NCBI GenBank assembly: GCA_044224315.1
Contig: JBGAKR010000011.1
Location: forward strand, 1 to 27,443
From: JAGXTF01 sp044224315
GTDB lineage: Bacteria; Bacteroidota; Bacteroidia; NS11-12g; UBA955
Length of the DNA: 27,443 nucleotides
Direction: 5' to 3'
Shown one piece after another: positions 7,674-14,141 of this stretch (the stretch's first letter is position 1; each line of letters begins with the position of its first letter). The notes beneath the pieces were generated by a model. That model saw only the letters and a list, made by a program, of their open reading frames with translations. It searched no databases and was not told the DNA's origin. The position numbers and the translations under genes were made by a program.

Positions 7674-8516
7674 ATGAGAACACAGAAAATCTTGAAATTG
7701 ATGCTGTATGCATTTGGGATGGCTGCAATGTTGGTGGCTTGCAACAACGCTTCTAATACTGCCGAAAGATCATATGATATTGCGAAAGCAGAGCCCTCCG
7801 CAACAAAACAATCGGCGCCTCCCACACAAACCGATGTGACTAAAATGGAACGTGAGGCCAGCCTTCGTTTTCGTGTAAAGGATGTAATTCAAAGTACAGG
7901 CAGATTGGAAAAAATGGCAAAAAAACACGGAGGATATGTGGCTCAAAGTATGTACGACATTGATGAATCTGAAACCTTAATTAAATCTCTGAATACCGAT
8001 AGTGCCTCTGAAATTAAAAAACTCGAACCCAGAAATCATCTTGAATTATATGTGTTAAATACAAAATTGGATAGTTTTTTAGATGAATTAAAGCCCATGG
8101 TAGATCATTTAAACTACCGCCATCTAAGCGCTACCCAGCCCGAAACAGTGAATTATTCTGCACCTGCAGAAAAAGATAAAGAACTCGTAAATGAAGCAAA
8201 AAATAATTACGTACAACTTCCATCTAACACTGGTTTGCGTAGTAAATATGCACTTGTAATTATGGATATTTATCAAACACCAATTGTAAAAAAATGGGTA
8301 ATTCCAAATCCCAATAGTTTTGAGGTTGCAAGGGGCGGATTCTGGGAAGATTTTGTTTCATCTGTCAAAGCAGGTGGGCGTGGATTGCTTATTTTCCTCA
8401 ATATGATTGTTGCACTTTGGCCATTTATTTTAATTGGCATAATCGTTTGGATTGTTGTGAGACGCCGCATGGGGAAATCCATCATTCCTCTAGGAATTTT
8501 TAAACGAAAAAAATAA
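7674..8516 (+). CDS. DUF4349-type lipoprotein with C-terminal membrane anchor
   Basis: The 280-residue product begins with a lipoprotein signal peptide (AAMLVAC, lipid cysteine C23). A low-complexity linker rich in S, T, P and Q follows, then the DUF4349-like body starting with a strand (REASLRFRVKD) and a helix with IQSTGRLEKMAKKHGGYVAQS. Near the C-terminus is a strong transmembrane segment (about residues 242-262, FILIGIIVWIVV) and a basic tail ending FKRKK. DUF4349 proteins are widespread envelope proteins of unknown function. Having both a lipid anchor and a transmembrane helix suggests it stays in the inner membrane with its body in the periplasm; this is inference. It is monocistronic, with a terminator right behind. 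Confidence 0.8.
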   Translation: MRTQKILKLMLYAFGMAAMLVACNNASNTAERSYDIAKAEPSATKQSAPPTQTDVTKMEREASLRFRVKDVIQSTGRLEKMAKKHGGYVAQSMYDIDESETLIKSLNTDSASEIKKLEPRNHLELYVLNTKLDSFLDELKPMVDHLNYRHLSATQPETVNYSAPAEKDKELVNEAKNNYVQLPSNTGLRSKYALVIMDIYQTPIVKKWVIPNPNSFEVARGGFWEDFVSSVKAGGRGLLIFLNMIVALWPFILIGIIVWIVVRRRMGKSIIPLGIFKRKK

Positions 8517-8520
8517 AATC

Positions 8521-8561
8521 CGAAATAAAAAAGGCACTTTAAAGTGCCTTTTTTTATTTCG
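8521..8561. terminator. Bidirectional terminator between convergent genes
   Basis: This is a near-perfect 41-base palindrome with arms CGAAATAAAAAAGGCACTTT and the matching complement, one extra T on the right. The A tract on one side and T tract on the other let it stop transcripts from both sides. It includes the stop codon of the minus-strand glycosyltransferase. Confidence 0.92.
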
Positions 8562-9690
8562 GGAATGATACCGTTTCTATTGATTTCACAAGGGCAGGCC
8601 AGCTAAATTCGGCCTTCATGCGTTTTAAACCAGCATTAAAATCACCTGGCTGGTTGCTGGTAAAAAATTGTACAATATACTTAGCTATTTCTTCAGGTTC
8701 AGGGGCGCAAACATATCCCACTTCTCCATGGGGTACAAACTCTGCAAGTCCACCCACATCGGTTACAATCATCGGCTTTTCAAACTGGTAAGCTACCTGG
8801 CTTACCCCGCTTTGGGTAGCACTGCGATAGGGTTGTACTATTAAATCGGCGGCGCTGAAATAGGTGCCTACCTCAGGGTTTGGAATAAAATCGGTGCGCA
8901 ATATTACCTGGTTTTGAAGCTGATTTTTTTCAATAATATCCAGATAAGGTTTTGCATCTTCATAAAATTCTCCTGCAACAATTAATTTGGCTCCGGTGTT
9001 TTTTACATTCGGGTTTGCCATGGCTTGCAGCAACAAATCCAGCCCTTTATAATTGCGTATAAAGCCAAAAAAAAGCATGTGCTTTTCATTCGGATTTAAA
9101 CCCAGTTTTTGTAATGAAATTTCACGGTTCCGGGGTTCACCAAAGTTGTCGTATAAGGGATGCGGATTAAATACATGCGGACGTGTAAATTTTAAATCAT
9201 CCAAATCCTGCAATACCTTCCGGCTCATGGTTACTGCACCGTCCAAAACCGGTAAAAAATAAGCGTTAAACGGCTTGTCAAAAAAGCGTTTTTCGTGTGG
9301 AATAATATTATCGGTAATGGCCACAATTTTGGTGTGTTTGTTCCCTTTTACGATGCGTGCAAAAGTGCCAAAACAGGGGCCAAAAAATGGCATCCAGTAG
9401 CGAAATATTATCAGATCAGGTTTTTGTTTTTTATATTTAAATCCCTGAATAATCCAGTTAATTGGGTTTACTGAATTTAAAGCACGGGTAATTTTTAATC
9501 CGGTAGGGTAGGGGTCGTCCGAAAACTGGCTTTGTCCCGGAAACAAGAAGCCGGGATATTGCAGTGTAAATGTGCAGATTTCTACCTCATTCTCCAATGC
9601 CAATTCTTTGGCAAATCGTTCGTTGAATGTAGCCAGGCCTCCCCGGTAAGGATGCGCAGGGCCAACAATTACAATTTTTTTGCCTTTCAT
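8554..9690 (-). CDS. Glycosyltransferase family 4 (group 1)
   Basis: The 378-residue product has the two-Rossmann GT-B layout. The N-terminal half starts IVIVGPAHPYRGGLATFNE, a glycine-rich acceptor loop. The C-terminal half has LFFGFIRNYKGLDLLLQAM and the nucleotide-sugar site around QPYRSATQSGVSQVAY, with the later E of GLAEFV. It should transfer a sugar from a nucleotide donor onto a growing glycan at the cytoplasmic face of the membrane. The acceptor cannot be told from sequence. The gene overlaps the upstream GT2 gene by 4 bases (ATGA), so the two are surely co-transcribed and probably act in one glycan or glycolipid pathway. Confidence 0.88.
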   Translation of the reverse strand: MKGKKIVIVGPAHPYRGGLATFNERFAKELALENEVEICTFTLQYPGFLFPGQSQFSDDPYPTGLKITRALNSVNPINWIIQGFKYKKQKPDLIIFRYWMPFFGPCFGTFARIVKGNKHTKIVAITDNIIPHEKRFFDKPFNAYFLPVLDGAVTMSRKVLQDLDDLKFTRPHVFNPHPLYDNFGEPRNREISLQKLGLNPNEKHMLFFGFIRNYKGLDLLLQAMANPNVKNTGAKLIVAGEFYEDAKPYLDIIEKNQLQNQVILRTDFIPNPEVGTYFSAADLIVQPYRSATQSGVSQVAYQFEKPMIVTDVGGLAEFVPHGEVGYVCAPEPEEIAKYIVQFFTSNQPGDFNAGLKRMKAEFSWPALVKSIETVSFPK

Positions 9691-10643
9691 TGGCCGGTGG
9701 TTTCGGCTATTTGGTAATGGTTGCGGTCTGGGTGACTGCGACTGATAAGTTCACCCAAAAAGCCTGCGAGGAAAAGTTGGGTTCCGATAATCATGGCAAC
9801 TAAGCCTACATAAAAAAATGCGTTGTCGGCTACCAGGGGTGCGCGGGTGTTATTCCATACATGTATGAGCTTTTCAACCAGCAGCCAGGCGGCTATAAAG
9901 AATCCAACCAGAAAAGAAAGTGAACCAAAAACCCCGAAAATATGCATGGGTTTTTTCCCAAATCGCGACATGAATAGAATGGTGAGTAAATCCAGGAATC
10001 CGTTTACAAAACGTTCGAGGCCAAATTTGCTTTTACCAAATTTACGAGCCCTGTGTTCCACCACTTTTTCTCCGATATTAATAAATCCTGCAGCCTTGGC
10101 AATTACCGGAATATAGCGATGCATGTCGCCATACACTTCAATGTTTTTTACAACATCGTTTCGGTAAGCTTTTAATCCGCAATTCATATCGTGCAGTTTT
10201 ACACCACTCAGCATTCGATTGGTATAATTGAATAATTTAGACGGAAGATTTTTGGTAAGGGCATTGTCGTAGCGTTTCTTTTTCCAACCGCTCACAAGGT
10301 CAAAACCATCGGTGATAATCATTTTACGCAACTCAGGAATTTCTTCAGGGCTGTCCTGCAAGTCGGCATCCATGGTAATTACCACATCGCCCAAAGCTTC
10401 CCCAAATCCTACGTTCAATGCCGCACTTTTGCCATAATTACGCCTAAAACGGATGCCACGCACGCCAGGGTCGGTCTTAGACAGGTCTTGAATTACTTGC
10501 CAACTTTTGTCCTTAGAGCCATCATCAATAAACAAAATTTCGTAAGTATATTGGTTTTCCTGCATTACCCGTTTTATCCAGGCATGCAGTTCCGGAAGCG
10601 ACTCGTCTTCGTTTAACAGGGGAATTACAATGGAGATATCCAT
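9687..10643 (-). CDS. Family 2 glycosyltransferase, polyprenyl-phosphate sugar transferase type (GtrB/DPM1-like)
   Basis: The 318-residue product opens with the GT-A start ISIVIPLLNEDESL, then IDDGSKDKSW and the metal/donor motif MDADLQD (D92-D94). It continues with the RRNYGKSAALN loop and the conserved RARKFGKSKFG. Two transmembrane segments close the protein (about 235-260 and 275-300). This matches enzymes that load a sugar from a nucleotide donor onto undecaprenyl or dolichyl phosphate at the inner membrane. The product could feed glycan building or lipid A/O-antigen decoration. It is first in a two-gene operon with the GT4. A weak -7 candidate (TAAACTTG, 10655-10662 reverse) lies 11 bases upstream. 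Confidence 0.9.
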   Translation of the reverse strand: MDISIVIPLLNEDESLPELHAWIKRVMQENQYTYEILFIDDGSKDKSWQVIQDLSKTDPGVRGIRFRRNYGKSAALNVGFGEALGDVVITMDADLQDSPEEIPELRKMIITDGFDLVSGWKKKRYDNALTKNLPSKLFNYTNRMLSGVKLHDMNCGLKAYRNDVVKNIEVYGDMHRYIPVIAKAAGFINIGEKVVEHRARKFGKSKFGLERFVNGFLDLLTILFMSRFGKKPMHIFGVFGSLSFLVGFFIAAWLLVEKLIHVWNNTRAPLVADNAFFYVGLVAMIIGTQLFLAGFLGELISRSHPDRNHYQIAETTGQ

Positions 10644-10703
10644 GAAATGTGTTGCAAGTTTACGATTTATCTATGAAAAGACGATAATATGCAGCAATCG
10701 TTA

Positions 10704-10733
10704 TTGTTTTGGTCGGTGAAATTAGTATTTTTG
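10704..10733 (+). promoter_or_regulatory. Bacteroidota promoter, leaderless-type
   Basis: TTG at 10704-10706, a 19-base spacer and TATTTTTG at 10726-10733 match the consensus fully. The box ends 5 bases before ATG 10739, so the transcript should start at or next to the start codon. This decides the start: an upstream GTG-type start at 10709 would lie inside the promoter. Confidence 0.75.
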
Positions 10734-10738
10734 ACAAT

Positions 10739-11476
10739 ATGCGTAAATTTCAGTTGTTTATACTGCTTACTCTGCATGTTTTTGGAATTACAGCCCAAAC
10801 CCGCGGATTTGCAGGGATTAATATGGGTATAATGGGCAATCCTTTTGAAATAAAGGCGCTAAAAACGCCTAACATTTATCAGGGATTGAGTCTGGAGTAT
10901 GGGCGCAGCAAAATGCTCAAGGGCAAAGTGGTAAATGAGGCTTCTGCCTCGGTTTACTATCAATATTTCAAAGTCAGCCAATCGTTTGAAACAGAATTGT
11001 TCAACCGCCAGATCAAACAATCGGCAAAAATTGAGACCGGAAACAATGCCTTTGGCCTGAAATTAACTGGTTATCATCATTTTAATGAGAAAGTTTCACT
11101 TATGACCTCCATCGGTGCTGGTTTTTACAGCCTGGGAATGTTGGGGATGGGTTTGGGCGCTGAACCTGGGAATGGAGATAGTTCTCAGGGTTCAATCAGT
11201 GAATTTACCCAAAATTCTAAACAAAACGTAGATCAGTATTTTGGCAAAGGTCGCGCTTATGGCACAGTTGGGCTTGGGCTCAGGTATAAGTTGGCACCGC
11301 GTTTTGAGCTGATTATACAGTACCAGTATTTTTTAATTCAATATCCAAAATATGCTATGGGTGTAGATATTTCAGCAATGAATTCGCAATCGGGCAACCA
11401 GTTTGTGCATACCGATTATGTGGTGGATGCAAAGCCAAGCCTGGTTTGCCTGGGGTTGAATTTCTTTTTTAAATAA
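10739..11476 (+). CDS. Predicted outer-membrane beta-barrel protein, unknown function
   Basis: The 245-residue product has a signal peptide (MRKFQLFILLTLHVFGITAQ, cleavage near ITA-Q). Its body is an alternating hydrophobic/polar pattern typical of beta strands, with Gly-rich turns and tyrosine girdles (ASVYYQYFKVSQ, ELIIQYQYFLIQYP). It ends in an aromatic residue pattern (LVCLGLNFFFK) like outer-membrane barrels. A loop rich in S, Q, N and G lies near residues 145-170. It may belong to the broad 'outer membrane protein beta-barrel' group; no specific family was recognised. The gene converges on trpS with only 12 bases between stops and no visible terminator hairpin. Confidence 0.7.
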   Translation: MRKFQLFILLTLHVFGITAQTRGFAGINMGIMGNPFEIKALKTPNIYQGLSLEYGRSKMLKGKVVNEASASVYYQYFKVSQSFETELFNRQIKQSAKIETGNNAFGLKLTGYHHFNEKVSLMTSIGAGFYSLGMLGMGLGAEPGNGDSSQGSISEFTQNSKQNVDQYFGKGRAYGTVGLGLRYKLAPRFELIIQYQYFLIQYPKYAMGVDISAMNSQSGNQFVHTDYVVDAKPSLVCLGLNFFFK

Positions 11477-11488
11477 AAACCAAAAAGT

Positions 11489-12490
11489 TTAATAGAATCT
11501 TTTGAAACCAATGGTTTCGCGCACTTCTTTCAGTGTTTTAGATGCACTTTCACGGGCTTTTTCAGCACCCATTTTGGCTGCTTTTGCTACCCATTCCTTA
11601 TTCGCCAGGGTGTCAGTGATTTTGCTTCGCATGGGTGCAATAAAGGCTTCCATATCGGCCGCCAGTTGTTTTTTTAAATCTCCATAGCGAATGGTTCCTT
11701 CGGTATGGGTTTGTTCAAAATGCGCAACCACATCCGGGGCACATACCAGATTCATCAGGTCAAACAGATTTTGCACGGGTTGGCTTTTGGGTGAGCCAGG
11801 CACTGCCGGACCGCTATCACTCACTGCGCGCATTATTTTCTTATTCAGTATGCCGGCTTCATCGTCCAGATATATACTATCCGCTTCACCTGCACTCTTG
11901 CTCATTTTTCCTCCACCGGTTAGCCCGGGTACTTTTACTAATTTATCTCCAAAGGAAAATGCCTGGGGTGCAGCAAATGTTTCGGTTTTATACAATCGGT
12001 TAAACCGGTTGGCAAAAGTGCGGGCCATTTCCAGGTGTTGTTCCTGGTCTTTGCCTACGGGTACCCGGGTGCCTTTGTGAATGAGAATATCGGCAGCCAT
12101 TAAAACAGGATAAGTGAGCAGTCCGGCGTTTACATTGTCGGGCTGGCTGCGCGCTTTTTCTTTAAAGCTGGTAACTCTTTCCAATTCGCCTTTATAGGCA
12201 TTCATGTTTAAAAACAGGTATAATTCAACCGTTTCGGGTAAGTCGCTTTGGATGTAAAGGGTGCATTTTTCCGGGTCCAGGCCTAAAGCCAGGTATTCGG
12301 CTAGCACGCGGTAAACGCTATTGTGCAAATCGGCCGGAGTGGGGTGTGTGGTCAGCGAGTGGTAATCGGCAATAAAAAAATAGCTGGTTTGGGTTTCCTG
12401 CAGTTTTAAAAAATTTTGTACTGCCCCAAAATAATTTCCAAGGTGCAGTTTGCCGGTGGGTCTTATACCGCTAACAACTATATCCGTCAT
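11489..12490 (-). CDS. trpS: Tryptophanyl-tRNA synthetase
   Basis: This cytoplasmic class I aminoacyl-tRNA synthetase (333 residues) charges tRNA-Trp with tryptophan using ATP. The HIGH-type signature is PTGKLHLGN (11-19) and the KMSKS loop is intact at 195-199 (GGGKMSKS). Other family motifs are FIADYHSLT, AYKGELERVTSFKEK, LTYPVLMAADIL and VGKDQEQHLEMAR. Length and order are normal for bacterial TrpRS. ATG 12490 is chosen because the upstream in-frame TTG forms part of a perfect -7 box. It is divergently transcribed from the gene at 12577. Confidence 0.97.
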   Translation of the reverse strand: MTDIVVSGIRPTGKLHLGNYFGAVQNFLKLQETQTSYFFIADYHSLTTHPTPADLHNSVYRVLAEYLALGLDPEKCTLYIQSDLPETVELYLFLNMNAYKGELERVTSFKEKARSQPDNVNAGLLTYPVLMAADILIHKGTRVPVGKDQEQHLEMARTFANRFNRLYKTETFAAPQAFSFGDKLVKVPGLTGGGKMSKSAGEADSIYLDDEAGILNKKIMRAVSDSGPAVPGSPKSQPVQNLFDLMNLVCAPDVVAHFEQTHTEGTIRYGDLKKQLAADMEAFIAPMRSKITDTLANKEWVAKAAKMGAEKARESASKTLKEVRETIGFKRFY

Positions 12491-12496
12491 GCGTTG

Positions 12497-12528
12497 CAAA
12501 GGTAAGCAAGTATAGGCAGAGGTTCAAA
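12497..12528 (-). promoter_or_regulatory. trpS promoter, leaderless-type
   Basis: On the minus strand TTTG (12528-12525), a 20-base spacer and TACCTTTG (12504-12497) form a full consensus promoter. The box ends 6 bases before the trpS ATG, so little or no 5' leader is expected. Confidence 0.8.
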
Positions 12529-12551
12529 GTGGAGATTTATCCAAAATTTCA

Positions 12552-12559
12552 TATATTTG
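12552..12559 (+). promoter_or_regulatory. -7 box (TATATTTG) of the 12577 gene
   Basis: This exact TAnnTTTG match lies 17 bases before ATG 12577. It makes the earlier in-frame ATGs at 12529 and 12562 unlikely starts. No good -33 element was found. Confidence 0.55.
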
Positions 12560-12576
12560 CTATGCATACTTCTGCC

Positions 12577-13083
12577 ATGAAAAAATTGAGCATTGCTATA
12601 TTCATTTTGTTTTCTGTCCTGAATGTCTCAAAAGCGCAAACCCGAGGCAATCGAAATTATTATGAAGTTGCAGCTTTGGGTGGTTTCGGACATTCAAAAG
12701 GGGCAAGCCACGCCCAATTTGTTTTGCGCGGCAGTTGGAATTGGAGAAGAATCGCAGCGATGGGTGCTGAGGGTGCTTTCGGGTCGGTTGTGAGCCAATA
12801 TCAAAGTTTTGATGCAGCCAGTATTACAGGTTATATGCGGGTAAAAATGCCTCTGGGTGTTTATACCGAAGGTGGATATGGAATTGCGAAAAAGGTATCT
12901 GAGGGTAGAAATGGTTTAACCAGCTTAAGTTCGGGAATATTTATTGCCGCAGGTTTTAGAAAATCTTTCGGCCCCAGATTCGGGGTGGATGTGCAATGGC
13001 GGCGTTCGGGTGCCAATGAAAATATCGGCAATAAGCAGCTACAAAATGGTTGGCGATTTGGGGTCTGTTATCGCCTATTTTAA
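12577..13083 (+). CDS. Small outer-membrane beta-barrel-like protein A
   Basis: The 168-residue product has a signal peptide (KKLSIAIFILFSVLNVSKAQ, cleavage at KA-Q) and then about eight amphipathic strands ending in aromatics, closing with RFGVCYRLF. The pattern fits a small 8-stranded barrel as in OmpA/OmpW-type domains; function is unknown. The next gene encodes a product of exactly the same length with parallel features: a strand with GVYTEGGYGI here and GLYGEYGYGF there, FRKSFGPRFGVDVQW here and SKKLGNHLAMDLQY there. The two are probably an old tandem duplication. Start ATG 12577 is chosen for the signal peptide and promoter position. Confidence 0.72.
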   Translation: MKKLSIAIFILFSVLNVSKAQTRGNRNYYEVAALGGFGHSKGASHAQFVLRGSWNWRRIAAMGAEGAFGSVVSQYQSFDAASITGYMRVKMPLGVYTEGGYGIAKKVSEGRNGLTSLSSGIFIAAGFRKSFGPRFGVDVQWRRSGANENIGNKQLQNGWRFGVCYRLF

Positions 13084-13139
13084 TGCGTTAATTTTTCTAC
13101 ACTAAAGTCTTTCTCGGCAGGGCTTATGCCTTGGGACAA

Positions 13140-13147
13140 TATTTTTG
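13140..13147 (+). promoter_or_regulatory. -7 box (TATTTTTG) of the 13188 gene
   Basis: This exact TAnnTTTG match lies 40 bases before the start codon, giving a leader of roughly 35 bases that carries the Shine-Dalgarno sequence. No clear -33 TTG was seen. Confidence 0.5.
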
Positions 13148-13175
13148 GCCCTAAACTTGTTTTATCATTATCCAC

Positions 13176-13182
13176 AAGGAGG
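13176..13182 (+). promoter_or_regulatory. Strong Shine-Dalgarno site (AAGGAGG)
   Basis: This full AAGGAGG, continuing to AAGGAGGT, lies 5 bases before ATG 13188. Bacteroidota genes seldom use a Shine-Dalgarno sequence and none comparable was noticed elsewhere in the window, so this gene may be translated differently from its neighbours. Confidence 0.75.
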
Positions 13183-13187
13183 TTTCT

Positions 13188-13694
13188 ATGAAAAAGACAA
13201 TATTAGGTTTGGTGATGGTGATGGCAGTTTTTTCCGCATTTGCACAATGGAACAGTGCAGCAGGTAAATGGGCTACCGGGGTTTATTGGGGTTCGGATTA
13301 CAATCCATTGGGTTCTAAAAATATGAGTTGGTATCAGGTATCGGTACGCGAAACCCGATGGCTTACCAATCGCATTGGTTTGGGCGCCGAAGTGGGTTAT
13401 ACCAAAGTGGCCGAAACCGGCAGCAATAAAAGCCCTTTAAGTGCCAACGTGTTTGGTAAATTGCGGCTGGTTGCCGGTTTGTATGGCGAATATGGATATG
13501 GTTTTACCACTGTACCTTACAATAATTCAGTAAGTGGATCATCCGCCCGAGGAGCATACTGGGCTGTGGGGATTTCAAAAAAATTAGGCAATCATTTGGC
13601 CATGGATTTGCAATACCGAAATGCGCCTACAGCCGATATGCTTTCACGCAATTATTCAAATGGATTGCGAGCAGGCTTGCATTTTAAGCTGTAA
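13188..13694 (+). CDS. Small outer-membrane beta-barrel-like protein B
   Basis: The 168-residue product has a signal peptide (KKTILGLVMVMAVFSAFAQ, cleavage at FA-Q). Its amphipathic strands alternate with short turns, for example NRIGLGAEVGYTKV, RLVAGLYGEYGYGF and GLRAGLHFKL at the end. It looks like a small outer-membrane barrel and a diverged tandem paralogue of the preceding gene. The substrate or partner is unknown. It has its own -7 box and an unusually strong ribosome binding site, so it may be highly expressed. A terminator follows directly. Confidence 0.75.
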   Translation: MKKTILGLVMVMAVFSAFAQWNSAAGKWATGVYWGSDYNPLGSKNMSWYQVSVRETRWLTNRIGLGAEVGYTKVAETGSNKSPLSANVFGKLRLVAGLYGEYGYGFTTVPYNNSVSGSSARGAYWAVGISKKLGNHLAMDLQYRNAPTADMLSRNYSNGLRAGLHFKL

Positions 13695-13704
13695 TTAAAT
13701 TTTG

Positions 13705-13740
13705 AAAATAAACCCTGCAACCGCAGGATTTATTTTATTG
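13705..13740 (+). terminator. Rho-independent terminator after the 13188 gene
   Basis: Arms AAAATAAACCCTGC and GCAGGATTTATTTT pair with one C-A mismatch around a loop of a few bases and lead into a T-rich tract, starting 10 bases after the stop. Confidence 0.85.
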
Positions 13741-13817
13741 TTTTTAAATAAAAATAGGGAGTACAAAACATTGCTGCAATTCGCTATATTCGTCCCATCT
13801 ATATCTACAGCCGCATA

Positions 13818-14138
13818 TTGTTTCGGATTTTAACACTCGGCAGTCGTCGCTTTACAGCCATGGCCATCTGGCCGTTTATTATTTCCAGGTTAGATAAAAA
13901 TGAGTTGGGAAATTCGGTCGTAAATCATGAAAAAATCCACTTCCGCCAACAACTCGAAATGCTCATAATCCCATTCTATTTATGGTATGGAATTGAGTAT
14001 GGAATCCATTTAATGCGTTTTCGCGACAAGCAACAGGCCTATCTGGCTATTAGTCTGGAAAAGGAAGCTTACCAGCACGAACAGGAAATCGATTACCTTA
14101 AAAAGCGGAAATTGTTTGCCTGGACCCGATATTTGTAG
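13818..14138 (+). CDS. Small HExxH-motif membrane protein, unknown function
   Basis: The product is about 106 residues from TTG 13818; the start is uncertain, since the frame is open further upstream and ATG 13860 would give 92 residues. It carries NHEKIHFRQQLEML with HEKIH at 37-41, the zinc-binding HExxH form of zincin metallopeptidases. A hydrophobic stretch follows (LIIPFYLWYGIEYGI), then a conserved-looking EKEAYQHEQEIDYL (81-94) that could supply a third ligand. Similar short proteins are, as I recall, common in Bacteroidota, but no named family is certain. It is far smaller than most peptidases. Its stop is 3 bases before the FAD gene, making it first in the five-gene selenium-related run. 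Confidence 0.6.
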   Translation: MFRILTLGSRRFTAMAIWPFIISRLDKNELGNSVVNHEKIHFRQQLEMLIIPFYLWYGIEYGIHLMRFRDKQQAYLAISLEKEAYQHEQEIDYLKKRKLFAWTRYL

Positions 14139-14141
14139 CCT

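Noticed and set aside
10709..10738. Upstream start for the 10739 gene
   Set aside because: It lies inside the TTG-N19-TATTTTTG promoter and would spoil the signal peptide.
12529..12576. Upstream starts (12529, 12562) for the 12577 gene
   Set aside because: The first lies upstream of the TATATTTG box and the second about at the expected transcription start; ATG 12577 begins the signal peptide exactly.
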